A stretch of DNA of 64,000 nt from Candidatus Stahliibacteriota bacterium (GTDB lineage: Bacteria; Hydrothermota; Tepidihabitantia; B3-TA06): positions 65,170 to 129,169 of the forward strand of contig SOJW01000020.1 in assembly GCA_004375895.1 (NCBI GenBank). The letters run 5' to 3'. The position numbers were made by a program, and so were the translations under genes. Each line of letters begins with the position of its first letter. Position 1 is the stretch's first letter. This document shows positions 34,419 to 42,966 of the stretch, piece after piece. The notes under the pieces are model-generated. The model was not told the origin of the DNA. It made no database searches and was given only the letters and a program-made list of their open reading frames with translations.

Positions 34419-34423
34419 TTGTT

Positions 34424-36199
34424 ATGAGGATGATAAGAGAAGAAAAGACGACTACACGTTGGTTAGGGGGGAAGTGGATGATGGTTCTTGCTTGCATTGC
34501 AGTCGTTTCTTCATCTCTGGCTCAGGAAAATCTGACAGCCTTGATTAAAAAAGTTAGTCCTTCTGTGGTTCTCGTGATAACTTATGACGAAGAAGGAGAG
34601 GAGCTAAGTGGGGGAAGCGGTTTCTTCATAAGTGAAGCCGGCGATGTAATCACCAATCGTCATGTAATCCAGGGCGCTTACCACGCTGAGGTTAAAACCG
34701 CAGATGAAAAGGTATATGACGTTAAGGAAATTCTTGCTGAAGACAAAGAGGGTGACCTGATAAGGCTTTCGGTAGATATTCCTCGTGATGCAGTGCACGT
34801 CTTAGGGATAAGCGATTCTCTTCCCGAAGTAGGAGAGCGAGTAATTGTTGTTGGGAACCCATTAGGGCTTGAGCAAACGGTTTCTGACGGTATTGTATCC
34901 GCCGTTCGTGAGATTCCGGCCTTCGGGAACATTATTCAGATTACGGCTCCAATATCCTCGGGTTCCAGCGGCAGTCCGGTAGTTAATATGAAGGGCAAAG
35001 TCATAGGGGTTGCGAGCTTCCAGATGGTGGAAGGACAAAACCTCAATTTTGCCATCCCAGGCGAAAGGGTGACAAAACTTACGCCTGGCAAGGGCCAGAC
35101 CCTTGCCGAACGTAAAGCAGCTATAACTGAAGAATGGCTTGCTTCGGCAGAAGGGCTTTACTGGCAAGGGATGCATTACTTCTGGGTTGAGGATTATGAG
35201 AAAGCCCTTTCCTGTTTTGAAGATGCGGTTGAGAAAAACCAGCAACATGCGGAAGCCTGGTTTTACGTTGGGTATTGCAAAAACAAACTCGGTAGCTACT
35301 CCAAAGCGATTGAGGCCTATGAACAGGCGATTCGTATTGATCCCGATCATGCCAAGGCGCATCACAACCTGGGTGTGATTTACGGCAACCTTGGTCTCTA
35401 CTCCGAAGCGATAGAGGCCTATAAGCAAGCGATTCGTATTGATCCCGATTATGCCAAGGCTTTTTATTCTCTGGGCTGGGCTTACAGCGAACTCGGTCTC
35501 TACTCCAAAACGATAGAAGCCTACAAACAGGCGATTAGTATTAATCCCGATTATGCCGAGGCGTACTATAATCTGGGTATAGCTTACGCTAAGCTCGGTC
35601 GCTATTCCGAAGCGATAGAAGCCTACAAACAGGCGATTAGTATTAATCCCCATAGTGCCAAGGCGCATTACAACCTGGGCTGGGCTTACAGCGAACTCGG
35701 TCTCTACTCCGAAGCGATAGAGACCTATAAGCAAGCGATTCGTATTGATCACGATTATGCCGCTGCGTACTATAATCTGGGTCTAGCTTACGCTAAGCTC
35801 GGTCGCTATTCCGAAGCGATAGAAGCCTACAAACAGGCGATACGCATCAATCCAGATGATGCCTATACGTATTACAATCTGGGCTTGACTTACCTTAACC
35901 TTAAAAGCTACTCCAAAGCGATAGAGGCCTATAAGCAGGTGATACGTATCAATCCGGATAATGCCTATGCACATTACAATCTGGGTGTGGCTTACGCTAA
36001 CCTTGGTCGCTATTCCGAAGAAATAGAGGCTTACAAGCAGGCGATATGCTTCAATTCAGATTATGCCTATGCGCATTACGGTTTGGGCCTGGCTTATTTA
36101 AGAACTAAAGATACAGGCTCGGCTTTACAGGAATACAAGATTCTCAAGGGATTGGATGTGGAGTTGGCAAATCAGTTGTTCAATTTCATTTATCCGTAG
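34424..36199 (+). CDS. Exported trypsin-like protease fused to TPR repeats
   Basis: 591 residues. A basic N-terminus and hydrophobic segment (about 17-33, ending SSLAQ) direct export. The trypsin-like domain (about 35-215) has His in VITNRHVIQG, Asp in EDKEGDLIRL, and Ser in SSGSSGSPVV. From about 240 to the end are ten or so 34-residue TPR units with near-identical text such as YSEAIEAYKQAIRI. The DNA repeats are also very similar, so the copy number may vary. No PDZ domain is present; TPRs probably replace it in substrate choice. The start follows the leaderless promoter. Confidence 0.85.
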   Translation: MRMIREEKTTTRWLGGKWMMVLACIAVVSSSLAQENLTALIKKVSPSVVLVITYDEEGEELSGGSGFFISEAGDVITNRHVIQGAYHAEVKTADEKVYDVKEILAEDKEGDLIRLSVDIPRDAVHVLGISDSLPEVGERVIVVGNPLGLEQTVSDGIVSAVREIPAFGNIIQITAPISSGSSGSPVVNMKGKVIGVASFQMVEGQNLNFAIPGERVTKLTPGKGQTLAERKAAITEEWLASAEGLYWQGMHYFWVEDYEKALSCFEDAVEKNQQHAEAWFYVGYCKNKLGSYSKAIEAYEQAIRIDPDHAKAHHNLGVIYGNLGLYSEAIEAYKQAIRIDPDYAKAFYSLGWAYSELGLYSKTIEAYKQAISINPDYAEAYYNLGIAYAKLGRYSEAIEAYKQAISINPHSAKAHYNLGWAYSELGLYSEAIETYKQAIRIDHDYAAAYYNLGLAYAKLGRYSEAIEAYKQAIRINPDDAYTYYNLGLTYLNLKSYSKAIEAYKQVIRINPDNAYAHYNLGVAYANLGRYSEEIEAYKQAICFNSDYAYAHYGLGLAYLRTKDTGSALQEYKILKGLDVELANQLFNFIYP

Positions 36200-36201
36200 A
36201 C

Positions 36202-36281
36202 AATTCGTAGGGGCGACGCATGCATCGCCTCTGGTGAATCTTGCTGCCGGGCAAAATCAGGGCAGGGTTTTCCTGCGAATT
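36202..36281. repeat. Nested palindrome between protease and sigma genes
   Basis: The outer arms AATTCGTAGG (36202-36211) and CCTGCGAATT (36272-36281) pair with one mismatch. They enclose hairpins GGCGACGCATGCATCGCC and an arm pair TGCTGCC/GGGCAG. A GGGGCGACGCA-like hairpin recurs near 62403. Confidence 0.7.
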
Positions 36282-36305
36282 CCGTAAGATCAACGGAATC
36301 GACCG

Positions 36306-36333
36306 TTGAATTTGGCAAAAATGTGTCTATATT
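36306..36333 (+). promoter_or_regulatory. Promoter of the sigma/anti-sigma genes, leaderless
   Basis: TTGAAT (36306-36311), a 16-base spacer, TATATT (36328-36333), five bases, then an in-frame GTG at 36339. Confidence 0.6.
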
Positions 36334-36338
36334 TACCT

Positions 36339-36983
36339 GTGAGCGCTTCTTTCAGAAAATCTTCAAGATCGAGCGAACCTTTCAGGGGTTCTTCACGTCA
36401 AAATAAAACGATGGACAGCGAGGGGTTAACTGCGGCTCTTGACACCCGGCAGGCGGAGAAGGAGTCGCGTGCCGAGGTGAGAGAACGCGAACGAGAAAAG
36501 AAACTGGAGCAAATCTATGCCGACCACGTGGCTATGGTTTACAATCTGTGCTACAGGATGTTTGCCAACCGTGCCGACGCGCAGGACGCGACACAGGATG
36601 TGTTTGTTAAGGTCTACAAGAACCTTGATAGGTTCAGAGGTCGTTCGAAGCTTTCGACCTGGATATACAGGATCACGATGAACCACTGCATTGATCGAAT
36701 GAGGCGCAAGAAGCTGAAAACGGTCGAGATTCAGGAATGGACAGCCTCGCCGAAGCGCGATCATGATGCACGCATTGAGCTCGAGAAGGCCGTTGCAAGC
36801 CTGCCTGCTAGCTATCGCAGCGTCTTTGTGCTTCACGACATCCAGGGTTTCCGCCACGCAGAGATAGCAGAAATCCTGGGCATTACAGCGGGTTCGTCCA
36901 AGTCGCTACTGCATCGTTCGCGTGTTATTTTGAGGAAAAAACTTAAAGGAATCTGGAGGCGCAATGGGCCGACACCCGTCTGA
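36339..36983 (+). CDS. ECF-type RNA polymerase sigma factor
   Basis: 214 residues from the GTG placed by the promoter; an ATG at 36411 is an alternative. Region 2 (about 45-115) includes YNLCYRMFANRADAQDATQD and LSTWIYRITMNHCIDRMRR. Region 4 (about 145-200) has a helix-turn-helix (GFRHAEIAEILGITAGSSKS). It is followed, with a 20-base overlap, by a zinc-type anti-sigma factor and then a Do protease, the layout of an envelope-stress sigma regulon. The Ser-rich N-terminal extension is unusual. Confidence 0.9.
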   Translation: MSASFRKSSRSSEPFRGSSRQNKTMDSEGLTAALDTRQAEKESRAEVREREREKKLEQIYADHVAMVYNLCYRMFANRADAQDATQDVFVKVYKNLDRFRGRSKLSTWIYRITMNHCIDRMRRKKLKTVEIQEWTASPKRDHDARIELEKAVASLPASYRSVFVLHDIQGFRHAEIAEILGITAGSSKSLLHRSRVILRKKLKGIWRRNGPTPV

Positions 36984-37581
36984 TGCAACCCTATCCCGCT
37001 ACGCCGACGGGGATTTGAGTGGAGCGGAAAAAACTCACCTGGCAACTCACCTTAAGGGGTGCTCGGGATGCGAGAGGCGTCTTGCAGAGATCATCCAGAT
37101 CAAGGATCTGGCAGAAAGCCTTGAGCCTCTGGCGGTGCCCCAAGGCCTTCTTTCAGGTGTCCGTGAGCGTATCAAAGCACAGACTACCCATGGATTGTGG
37201 CGCGGGATAATCCTGGGATTTGCAATAAGTGCTGCAATAGCTCTATTTATACTTCTTCCCCACAGCACCACTCAGAAGCATCGAGCGGAACCCGTAACAC
37301 CACTGGTAATTGAACCCGCAGCCGAACCCGTTGGCCCGCCGCTTGGGCTGGCACACGCTCAGGGGTTCGGTCAATCATCCCAAACCAACCACTCAGATGT
37401 ACATGTTGCAGCCTATGAGGAGCCTTCGCATGATACAGTTATTCTTATCCCGCTTGATGAGACGGCCAGGCAGAACTTAGAGGCCGCTAAGACCCCCCAC
37501 TTCAGGCAAGGGCCTTGGTTCCATATACCTAAAGAAGACGAAGGGTGGATCGTTACCGTAGGGGAGACCATCTACAGGTAA
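36964..37581 (+). CDS. Membrane-anchored zinc-type anti-sigma factor
   Basis: 205 residues. The anti-sigma zinc motif THLKGCSGCERRLAE (about 25-39, HxxxCxxC) is followed by a single membrane helix (about 76-95, IILGFAISAAIALFILLP) and a periplasmic Pro- and Glu-rich domain ending EGWIVTVGETIYR. It should hold the upstream sigma factor until an envelope signal triggers release. The overlap of the two genes gives balanced synthesis. Confidence 0.88.
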   Translation: MGRHPSDATLSRYADGDLSGAEKTHLATHLKGCSGCERRLAEIIQIKDLAESLEPLAVPQGLLSGVRERIKAQTTHGLWRGIILGFAISAAIALFILLPHSTTQKHRAEPVTPLVIEPAAEPVGPPLGLAHAQGFGQSSQTNHSDVHVAAYEEPSHDTVILIPLDETARQNLEAAKTPHFRQGPWFHIPKEDEGWIVTVGETIYR

Positions 37582-37632
37582 AGAGTAAGGAGTAAGGATA
37601 AAGTTGCAATAATAACCGTAAGGAGGAAAAAG

Positions 37633-39048
37633 ATGAGAAGAGTTCTAAGCATTTTGATCCTTATCTCATCGGCAGCACTCAACGCTGCTGTACCGCTTGA
37701 AGGATTCAGCGAGGTGGTGGATAAGGTGGCGCCGGCGGTGGTCGGTATCACCGTGACAAAGGAGGTTCCATTCGTTCAGGGGTTCGATTTCGACGAGGAG
37801 AGTGTCCCGGAAGAACTTCGTAAGTTCTTTGAATTTTGGGACTTCGACATCCCTGCTCCACGTGCCCCCCGGTTTGTTCCGGGTGCCGCCTCCGGCGTGA
37901 TCTTCGATGAACGAGGATACATACTGACAAACAACCACGTGGTTGATGGCGCTAAGGATATCGGAGTAAAGTTGTCAGACGGCAGGGAGTTCTCCGGCAA
38001 AGACGTGGAAGTCATCGGCACAGACCCTGAGACCGACCTTGCCGTTCTCAAGATCAAAGCCAAGGACCCCCTCCCGGTAGCGAAGTTTGCCAGCTCTGAA
38101 GAGGTCAAGGTCGGCGACTGGGCGATTGCCATCGGCAACCCCTACAACCTTGAGCAGACCGTGACAGTGGGCGTGGTAAGTGCCAAGGGACGCAGTAACG
38201 TGCTCCTATATGGCGGTCCAAGCTACCAGAACTTCCTGCAGACCGACGCGGCAATCAACCCGGGCAACTCGGGCGGAGCATTATGCAACATCAATGGCGA
38301 GGTCATCGGCATCAACACCGCCATCCGTACGAACGGGCTTGCGAACTCAGGTATAGGGTTCGCCATTCCTTCTGACATGGCCGCCGATATCGCAGGCGAG
38401 CTTATCAAGCACGGCAAGATCTCACGCGGCTATATGGGGATATATCTCGAGGAAGTCAAACCTGAGGTGCTTGAAGCAATGGATATCGAGGAAGAAGGGG
38501 TTTTTGTAACCAGGGTTGTTCCTGACTCACCGGCCGAGAAGGCGGGTCTGGAGGACGGCGACCTAATCACCTCGTTTGCCGGAGAAAAGATAACCTCGGT
38601 AGATCAGCTTCGCTGGCTTGCCGCGAGCACTGCACCTGGCACAAAGGTAGACCTTGATATTATCCGTGAAGGCAAACGCAGGAAGATAACCCTGAGGCTT
38701 GCCGAACGCCCAGCTCGCGAGGAACTCTCCACCCGCATCGAGCCTGTACCCGAAGAGGAGAAAGGGACCAAGACATCTATCCTTGGCATAACGGTCAAAG
38801 ACATAAGTGACAGAATCAAGAAGGATTATGATCTCAAGCATGGGGTTCTGGTGGAGGATGTCGAACCCGGCAGTCTGGCCGACAGGGCAGGGATCAGGGT
38901 CGGAGACGTAATCGTTAAAGTCAACAAAATCCCCATCTCTAACGTCAAAGAGTTAAAGAGACTGAAAGGTGATCTGGAGAATGCAGACGTGGTCCTTTTC
39001 CAGATTAACCGCAGAGGGCACACGCACTTCCTAACCATCCGACCCTAG
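37633..39048 (+). CDS. Periplasmic Do-type serine protease (DegP/DegQ family)
   Basis: 471 residues. A signal peptide (to about 20) leads to a trypsin-like domain with His in LTNNHVVDGA, Asp in GTDPETDLAVL, and Ser in INPGNSGGALCN. Two PDZ domains follow (about 260-350, GVFVTRVVPDSPAEKAGLED; about 375-471, GVLVEDVEPGSLADRAGI). It degrades or refolds damaged envelope proteins. It is probably in the regulon of the sigma factor two genes upstream. GGAGG precedes the ATG, and a good terminator follows. Confidence 0.94.
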   Translation: MRRVLSILILISSAALNAAVPLEGFSEVVDKVAPAVVGITVTKEVPFVQGFDFDEESVPEELRKFFEFWDFDIPAPRAPRFVPGAASGVIFDERGYILTNNHVVDGAKDIGVKLSDGREFSGKDVEVIGTDPETDLAVLKIKAKDPLPVAKFASSEEVKVGDWAIAIGNPYNLEQTVTVGVVSAKGRSNVLLYGGPSYQNFLQTDAAINPGNSGGALCNINGEVIGINTAIRTNGLANSGIGFAIPSDMAADIAGELIKHGKISRGYMGIYLEEVKPEVLEAMDIEEEGVFVTRVVPDSPAEKAGLEDGDLITSFAGEKITSVDQLRWLAASTAPGTKVDLDIIREGKRRKITLRLAERPAREELSTRIEPVPEEEKGTKTSILGITVKDISDRIKKDYDLKHGVLVEDVEPGSLADRAGIRVGDVIVKVNKIPISNVKELKRLKGDLENADVVLFQINRRGHTHFLTIRP

Positions 39049-39063
39049 AAAGACCACAAAGAG

Positions 39064-39090
39064 CCGGGGCCACAAGGCCCCGGTTTTTAT
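39064..39090 (+). terminator. Terminator after the Do protease
   Basis: The hairpin CCGGGGCC-ACAA-GGCCCCGG is followed by TTTTTATT. Confidence 0.88.
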
Positions 39091-39142
39091 TAAATGGGGG
39101 GTTTTGGGTTGCTATGGAAAACCAAGTTGATACGAGTTAGGA

Positions 39143-39228
39143 GGGGCCGCGAAAGGCGCAGCAAATAATATATACCTTACTGCGCCTGAAGTATTTGTTC
39201 GTCAGGACAAATGCAAGGCCCCGGTTTT
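39143..39228. repeat. Nested palindrome with T-run
   Basis: The outer arms GGGGCC (39143-39148) and GGCCCC (39217-39222) enclose hairpins GGCGCAG/CTGCGCC and ATTTGTTC/GGACAAAT. GGTTTTTTT follows on the plus strand. Confidence 0.7.
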
Positions 39229-39232
39229 TTTA

Positions 39233-39315
39233 CCCCACACGTCTACTGCGTAGCCGCGTGGGGACCCCGTTTTTTATTGCTCCTTTTCTCCTGCGGAGAA
39301 AAGATCGCAGGGAGG
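39233..39315. repeat. Family B composite repeat
   Basis: CCCCACACG...CGTGGGG encloses CTACTGCGTAG, then ACCCCG, then a second hairpin CTTTTCTCCTGCGGAGAAAAG followed by ATCGCA. The same order occurs at 55067-55137. Confidence 0.75.
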
Positions 39316-39420
39316 AAGTTTTTGCCGAAACAACGAATGCTTCGCCTTCTTGTAGAGGCTCGGAGAAATTGATTCGCAGGAGCCGGAAGGACGTAGTGAT
39401 TTATTCCCAGAGATAATGTG

Positions 39421-39507
39421 TTTTTCTCCTTTGCGATCTTTTTGCCGAAGGCAAAAAGGAGCAAAAATCGGGGTCCACGCGGCTTCACGAAGTGAAGACG
39501 TGGGGTA
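39421..39507. repeat. Family B composite repeat, inverted
   Basis: TTTTCTCCTTTGCGATC and a TTTTTGCC/GGCAAAAA hairpin are followed by GGGGTCCACGCGGC and GACGTGGGG. This is family B in the opposite order. Confidence 0.65.
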
Positions 39508-39514
39508 TAAATTG

Positions 39515-39611
39515 CTTGACAAGCGCTCGATTCTGAGGATTATACACAGCCAATCAAACAAGGAGGCGTAAATGGAACACAAGATAGAGTATGGGCCTGC
39601 GTTTTCCCTGC
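39515..39611. repeat. 97-bp direct repeat, left copy
   Basis: It matches 40970-41066 with one mismatch. It contains the promoter, ribosome site and first codons of the AIM24-family gene. Together the copies bracket the 1358-base Fic cassette. Confidence 0.93.
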
Positions 39612-39622
39612 CGCGGTCTTAA
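39572..39622 (+). pseudogene. 5' fragment of the AIM24-family gene
   Basis: ATG followed by the first 13 codons of the 41.0 kb gene (MEHKIEYGPAFSL), then PRS and a stop. This is what is left when the repeat meets cassette DNA. Confidence 0.85.
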
Positions 39623-39759
39623 AAAAATCAGGAAAAAACAGTCTTCCGCGGTGACGATTTAAAGAAAGTGGGTGTTTTTATAATTCGCCACGAATTTTTA
39701 CCGCGGCAGTAAAATAATTTTAACAGGGATTCCACTTCGGGCCTTTAATTAAAAAAACC

Positions 39760-39787
39760 TTGACAAATTTTAATTTGAGACTATACT
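39760..39787 (+). promoter_or_regulatory. Promoter of the Fic gene, leaderless
   Basis: TTGACA (39760-39765), a 16-base spacer, TATACT (39782-39787), TCCCTT, then ATG 39794. Confidence 0.75.
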
Positions 39788-39793
39788 TCCCTT

Positions 39794-40942
39794 ATGCTAA
39801 AGGCACATTCTAGAAGTGGTGTATATCTCCAGCAAGCTACAGGATACCAAGCCTTTATCCCCAAGCCGTTGCCTCCTGACAATCCGTCACTTCAGATGGA
39901 TTCCCGAAGGATCAAGTTGCTGGTGGATGCCTATGGTGCTTTATGTAAACTTGACGCACACGCCGAGCTTCTTCCTAACCCTGATTTATTTGTTGCTTCG
40001 TTTGTTAATAAAGAAGCCTTACTCAGTTCTCAGATTGAAGGTACCCAAGCGTCTTTGGAGGATGTTTTTGCATTCGATCCAACCCGTAGAGATCCAAGTT
40101 TTTCCGATGTTCTTGAAGTTATTAATTATGTTAAGGCACTCAATTATGGACTTGAGCGCCTTAATTCTTTACCTCTTTCTCTGCGTTTGATTCGGGAGAT
40201 ACACGAATGCCTCATTAAAGGAACCCGTGTCGAAAGAAAACATCCTGGAGAGTTTCGAAAAGAACAGAACTGGATTGGTCCTCCAAACTCGCTTCTAAGG
40301 GACGCCGTTTTTGTTCCCCCGCCTCCTCATGAGATGATGAAAGCTCTGTGGGAATGGGAAGATTTCCTGCATAAGGAGACCGATGAGCATCCTCTAATAA
40401 AATGTAGTCTCATGCACGCTCAATTCGAAACAATACATCCTTTCTTGGACGGTAACGGCCGAGTGGGACGTCTGCTTATTACTTTTTTTCTCTGCCATGA
40501 AGGTATACTTAACCGGCCAATTCTTTATCTAAGTTTATACTTCAAGGCAAATAGGGACGAATACTATGCTAGCCTCAATGCAATTCGGCATGAAGGCGAT
40601 TGGGAGGGTTGGCTTTCCTTCTTCCTTGAAGGAATTAAGAAGGTTTCGTTGGAGTCGATCTCACTGATTACGAAAATCAAAAAACTGATTGAATCTCATA
40701 AGGAGACTATGAGAGGTAAACTAAGGCACCCTAGTAGGGCTTTGGTGCTTCTCGACCGTCTGGGAAGTAGACCCATAGTTACTGTATCCCAGGTGGCAGA
40801 GTGGCTAGGAATTACTTATCCTACAGCTTCGCATCTGTTGGATACACTTGTCGAGCTCGAGATCCTTGAGGGGAATTATAATGTTCGTCCACGAAGATTT
40901 GTTTACCGAGATTACTTAAATCTTCTTAGGGAAGGGACATAG
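39794..40942 (+). CDS. Fic-family protein adenylyltransferase
   Basis: 382 residues. An N-terminal Fic_N domain carries the autoinhibitory motif SSQIEG (78-83). The Fic core has the active site HPFLDGNGRVGR (215-226). A C-terminal winged helix (about 320-375, VSQVAEWLGITYPTASHLL) may bind DNA. It should attach AMP to a target protein and keep itself off through the inhibitory helix. It is alone in a cassette between 97-bp direct repeats and is more AT-rich than its neighbours, which points to transfer. Confidence 0.92.
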   Translation: MLKAHSRSGVYLQQATGYQAFIPKPLPPDNPSLQMDSRRIKLLVDAYGALCKLDAHAELLPNPDLFVASFVNKEALLSSQIEGTQASLEDVFAFDPTRRDPSFSDVLEVINYVKALNYGLERLNSLPLSLRLIREIHECLIKGTRVERKHPGEFRKEQNWIGPPNSLLRDAVFVPPPPHEMMKALWEWEDFLHKETDEHPLIKCSLMHAQFETIHPFLDGNGRVGRLLITFFLCHEGILNRPILYLSLYFKANRDEYYASLNAIRHEGDWEGWLSFFLEGIKKVSLESISLITKIKKLIESHKETMRGKLRHPSRALVLLDRLGSRPIVTVSQVAEWLGITYPTASHLLDTLVELEILEGNYNVRPRRFVYRDYLNLLREGT

Positions 40943-40969
40943 TTTTATTCGTTGGTAACCGTCTCACAA

Positions 40970-41066
40970 CTTGACAAGCGCTCGATTCTGAGGATTATAC
41001 ACAGCCAATCAAATAAGGAGGCGTAAATGGAACACAAGATAGAGTATGGGCCTGCGTTTTCCCTGC
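40970..41066. repeat. 97-bp direct repeat, right copy
   Basis: The intact copy holds TTGACA (40971-40976), a -10-like TTATAC, AAGGAGGCGTAA and the start of the AIM24-family gene. Confidence 0.93.
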
Positions 41067-41689
41067 TTTCGATCCGGATCGGCGAGGGCGAAAAGATTAC
41101 CGCTGAAGCCGGAGCGATGGTCTCAATGGACGGTGCCGTCAACATCGAAACCAAGATGCGAGGCGGTCTTGGCGGAGCACTCAAGCGTTCACTCCTGGGC
41201 GGCGAGAGCTTCTTCATGAACCACTACACCGGCACAGGCGAAGTAACCCTTGCCTCTTCCGTCCCGGGCGACATCAAACACGTCCCGATGGTCGGCAACA
41301 CCCTGTTTGTCCAATCCGGCTCGTTCATCTGCTCGGTAGGAGACATCGAGGTAGACACGAAGTTCGGCGGCGCCAAAACATTCTTCTCCGGCGAAGGTCT
41401 GTTCCTTCTGAAGATCTCGGGCACCGGCGATCTTTTCCTGTCCTCCTACGGGGCGATGACCGAGCGTGAACTGCCTGCCGGTCAGGAACTCAAGGTGGAT
41501 ACCGGGCACATGGTCGCTTTCGATGAGGACGTGCAGTACAACGTAAAGGCCGTAGGCGGCCTGAAGAGCACACTTCTTTCGGGCGAGGGCCTGGTCGCAA
41601 GCTTCACCGGCCCTGGTAAAGTCATCATGCAGACGCGATCACTCAGTTCATTCATAGGTTTGCTTACCACGAGGATGAAGAGCAAGTAG
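41027..41689 (+). CDS. AIM24 / TIGR00266-family protein
   Basis: 220 residues with the Gly-rich beta-helix-like fold of this family: GEKITAEAGAMVSMDG, GGALKRSLLGGESFFMNHY and GEGLFLLKISGTGDLFLSSYGA. The biochemical role is unknown in bacteria; the mitochondrial relative helps membrane organisation. GGAGG lies eight bases before the ATG. Its promoter and first 13 codons are duplicated 1.45 kb upstream across the Fic cassette. Confidence 0.85.
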   Translation: MEHKIEYGPAFSLLSIRIGEGEKITAEAGAMVSMDGAVNIETKMRGGLGGALKRSLLGGESFFMNHYTGTGEVTLASSVPGDIKHVPMVGNTLFVQSGSFICSVGDIEVDTKFGGAKTFFSGEGLFLLKISGTGDLFLSSYGAMTERELPAGQELKVDTGHMVAFDEDVQYNVKAVGGLKSTLLSGEGLVASFTGPGKVIMQTRSLSSFIGLLTTRMKSK

Positions 41690-41811
41690 ATGCGCTTGAA
41701 GCGGTTTTAGGGGGTCTGATCCTCTAATTGCGGAGAGAGCGAATTATCGGAAGATTTCTGAGTACCGAAAGGGAATCCGAGGTCCGATCCTCTAATTGTG
41801 GATAGGGCAGG

Positions 41812-42336
41812 CTATTTTTGAGGGCTGCGCCTGGCGGATTTCTTGGAGGGAGCCGATGGGATGGCTTGTGGCGGGAGCTGGGCGAGAAAGTCCCAGATTC
41901 GCTGCTTGAGTACGGTGTGATTCTTAAGGGAGATGTTGTACCCGCCTACGGCAACGAGCCGCGCACCGAAGTGCCCCAACACCTTTTGCATCCAGCGCGA
42001 AGGGCGTTTGTGGGGATCGGTTTTGGTGTAGGAAAAGAACACAGCCACCTGCTTTTCGGCAAGTCGTGTCTCGGCAAGGAAGGTTTTAAGAGGTGTTGCC
42101 GGCCTGCCTGACCATATCGGAACCACAAGCACCATAAGGTCCCAGTCCTGGGGTTGTAGAGGGATGGTTTTGATCTCAGGACGACGCCCGAAAAGGGCGG
42201 AGAACGTAGAGCGGACCACTCCTCTGTGGCGCTTGACCTCTATGCGGTGCACGGGTGCTTGAAGATGTTTTGCTATCAAGCGCGCCGCCACCCGCGAGTT
42301 CCCGTAGCGCGAGTAGTAAACAACAACCGTCTTCAT
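41812..42336 (-). CDS. Flavodoxin-family protein
   Basis: 174 residues with a flavodoxin fold: the FMN phosphate loop YYSRYGNSRVAARL (8-21), then MVLVVPIWSGRPATPLKTFL and FFSYTKTDP. Likely an electron carrier or NAD(P)H:quinone/menaquinone-dependent reductase. The tail is Pro-, Ser- and Lys-rich (SAPSKKSARRSPQK). GGAGG precedes the ATG, with its own promoter. Confidence 0.82.
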   Translation of the reverse strand: MKTVVVYYSRYGNSRVAARLIAKHLQAPVHRIEVKRHRGVVRSTFSALFGRRPEIKTIPLQPQDWDLMVLVVPIWSGRPATPLKTFLAETRLAEKQVAVFFSYTKTDPHKRPSRWMQKVLGHFGARLVAVGGYNISLKNHTVLKQRIWDFLAQLPPQAIPSAPSKKSARRSPQK

Positions 42337-42351
42337 TAAATCCTCCAGAGG

Positions 42352-42379
42352 ATTGTATCCAGTTATGAGGGGAAATCAA
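42352..42379 (-). promoter_or_regulatory. Promoter of the flavodoxin-family gene
   Basis: TTGATT (42379-42374), a 16-base spacer, TACAAT (42357-42352). Confidence 0.55.
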
Positions 42380-42408
42380 GGGATGTTTGATCAGCTGGTA
42401 GCAGGGTA

Positions 42409-42440
42409 TAAAAATCGGGGGCGGAGAACCGCCCCCTCGG
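42409..42440 (-). terminator. Terminator of the six-paralogue array
   Basis: On the minus strand GGGGGCGG-TTCT-CCGCCCCC is followed by GATTTTTATA. The other intergenic gaps of the array carry similar GC hairpins without the T-run. Confidence 0.8.
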
Positions 42441-42450
42441 TTTGAAGTTA

Positions 42451-42897
42451 TTACTCCACCTTCCAGCCTCTCATGGTCCCCTGCTCGCTGGGCGACGGCC
42501 AGATGGTAGTCCAGGTACCGGTACATTCCCTCTCGAAGGCGTAGAACTTCATCTCGAAGTCGCCTCCGTATACCGGTTCGTGACTGGTACCGGTAGGATC
42601 GAACCAGTACCAAGAACCTCTGGCGATTGCGACGGTGGTGCTTACCCAGAGGATTTCGCTTTCGAATGTGCCGCGGTTGTCGAGGTTGTCTTTCCACTCG
42701 CCGGAAAAGACGTCTTCAGAGTTGGGGATCTCGCCTACCCACTTCTGCCAGGGGTAGATGATCGTGCCCGGGTGTGGACAGCAGCAGCTGGTTCCGGTGC
42801 CTTCCCATGTGCCTGCGATCTGGGCGGCAATAGGCGTGGCCCCTAGTAAAAGGATCACCGCCAAACCGGTTAGCAGGATTTTTTTGGGGGTGCTCAT
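42451..42897 (-). CDS. Secreted paralogue 1 of 6
   Basis: 148 residues. The signal peptide MSTPKKILLTGLAVILLLGA ends at TPIAA; the mature form begins QIAGTWEGTG. The family core has conserved Trp and Gly (IYPWQKWVGEIPNSEDVF, GEWKDN, GDFEMKFY) and ends GTMRGWKVE, a compact beta fold of lipocalin-like length. A Cys cluster TSCCCP near 36 is special to this copy. It has lost much of its upstream neighbour's N-terminal variation: the first 110 bases are the same as in paralogue 5. No known family. Confidence 0.75.
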   Translation of the reverse strand: MSTPKKILLTGLAVILLLGATPIAAQIAGTWEGTGTSCCCPHPGTIIYPWQKWVGEIPNSEDVFSGEWKDNLDNRGTFESEILWVSTTVAIARGSWYWFDPTGTSHEPVYGGDFEMKFYAFERECTGTWTTIWPSPSEQGTMRGWKVE

Positions 42898-42966
42898 TTG
42901 TTCCTCCTTTGAGGTTTAGGGTTTATAGGGGGCGGAAGCCCGCCCCCTGATGGTTTCTATTATGCC

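Larger units (their letters stand above)
39049..39793. other. Long gene-free stretch with repeats
   Basis: After the terminator this region holds a nested palindrome (39143-39228), two family B composites (39233-39315 and 39421-39507), the left 97-bp direct repeat (39515-39611), three CCGCGG sites in AT-rich DNA (39611-39715) and the Fic promoter. No intact gene was seen. Confidence 0.7.

Noticed and set aside
35300-36100. A DNA repeat array of regulatory kind
   Set aside because: The repeats are 102 bp and translate into TPR units of one protein.
39195-39582. Short frames in the 39.2-39.6 kb spacer
   Set aside because: They consist of family B repeats and the 97-bp direct repeat.
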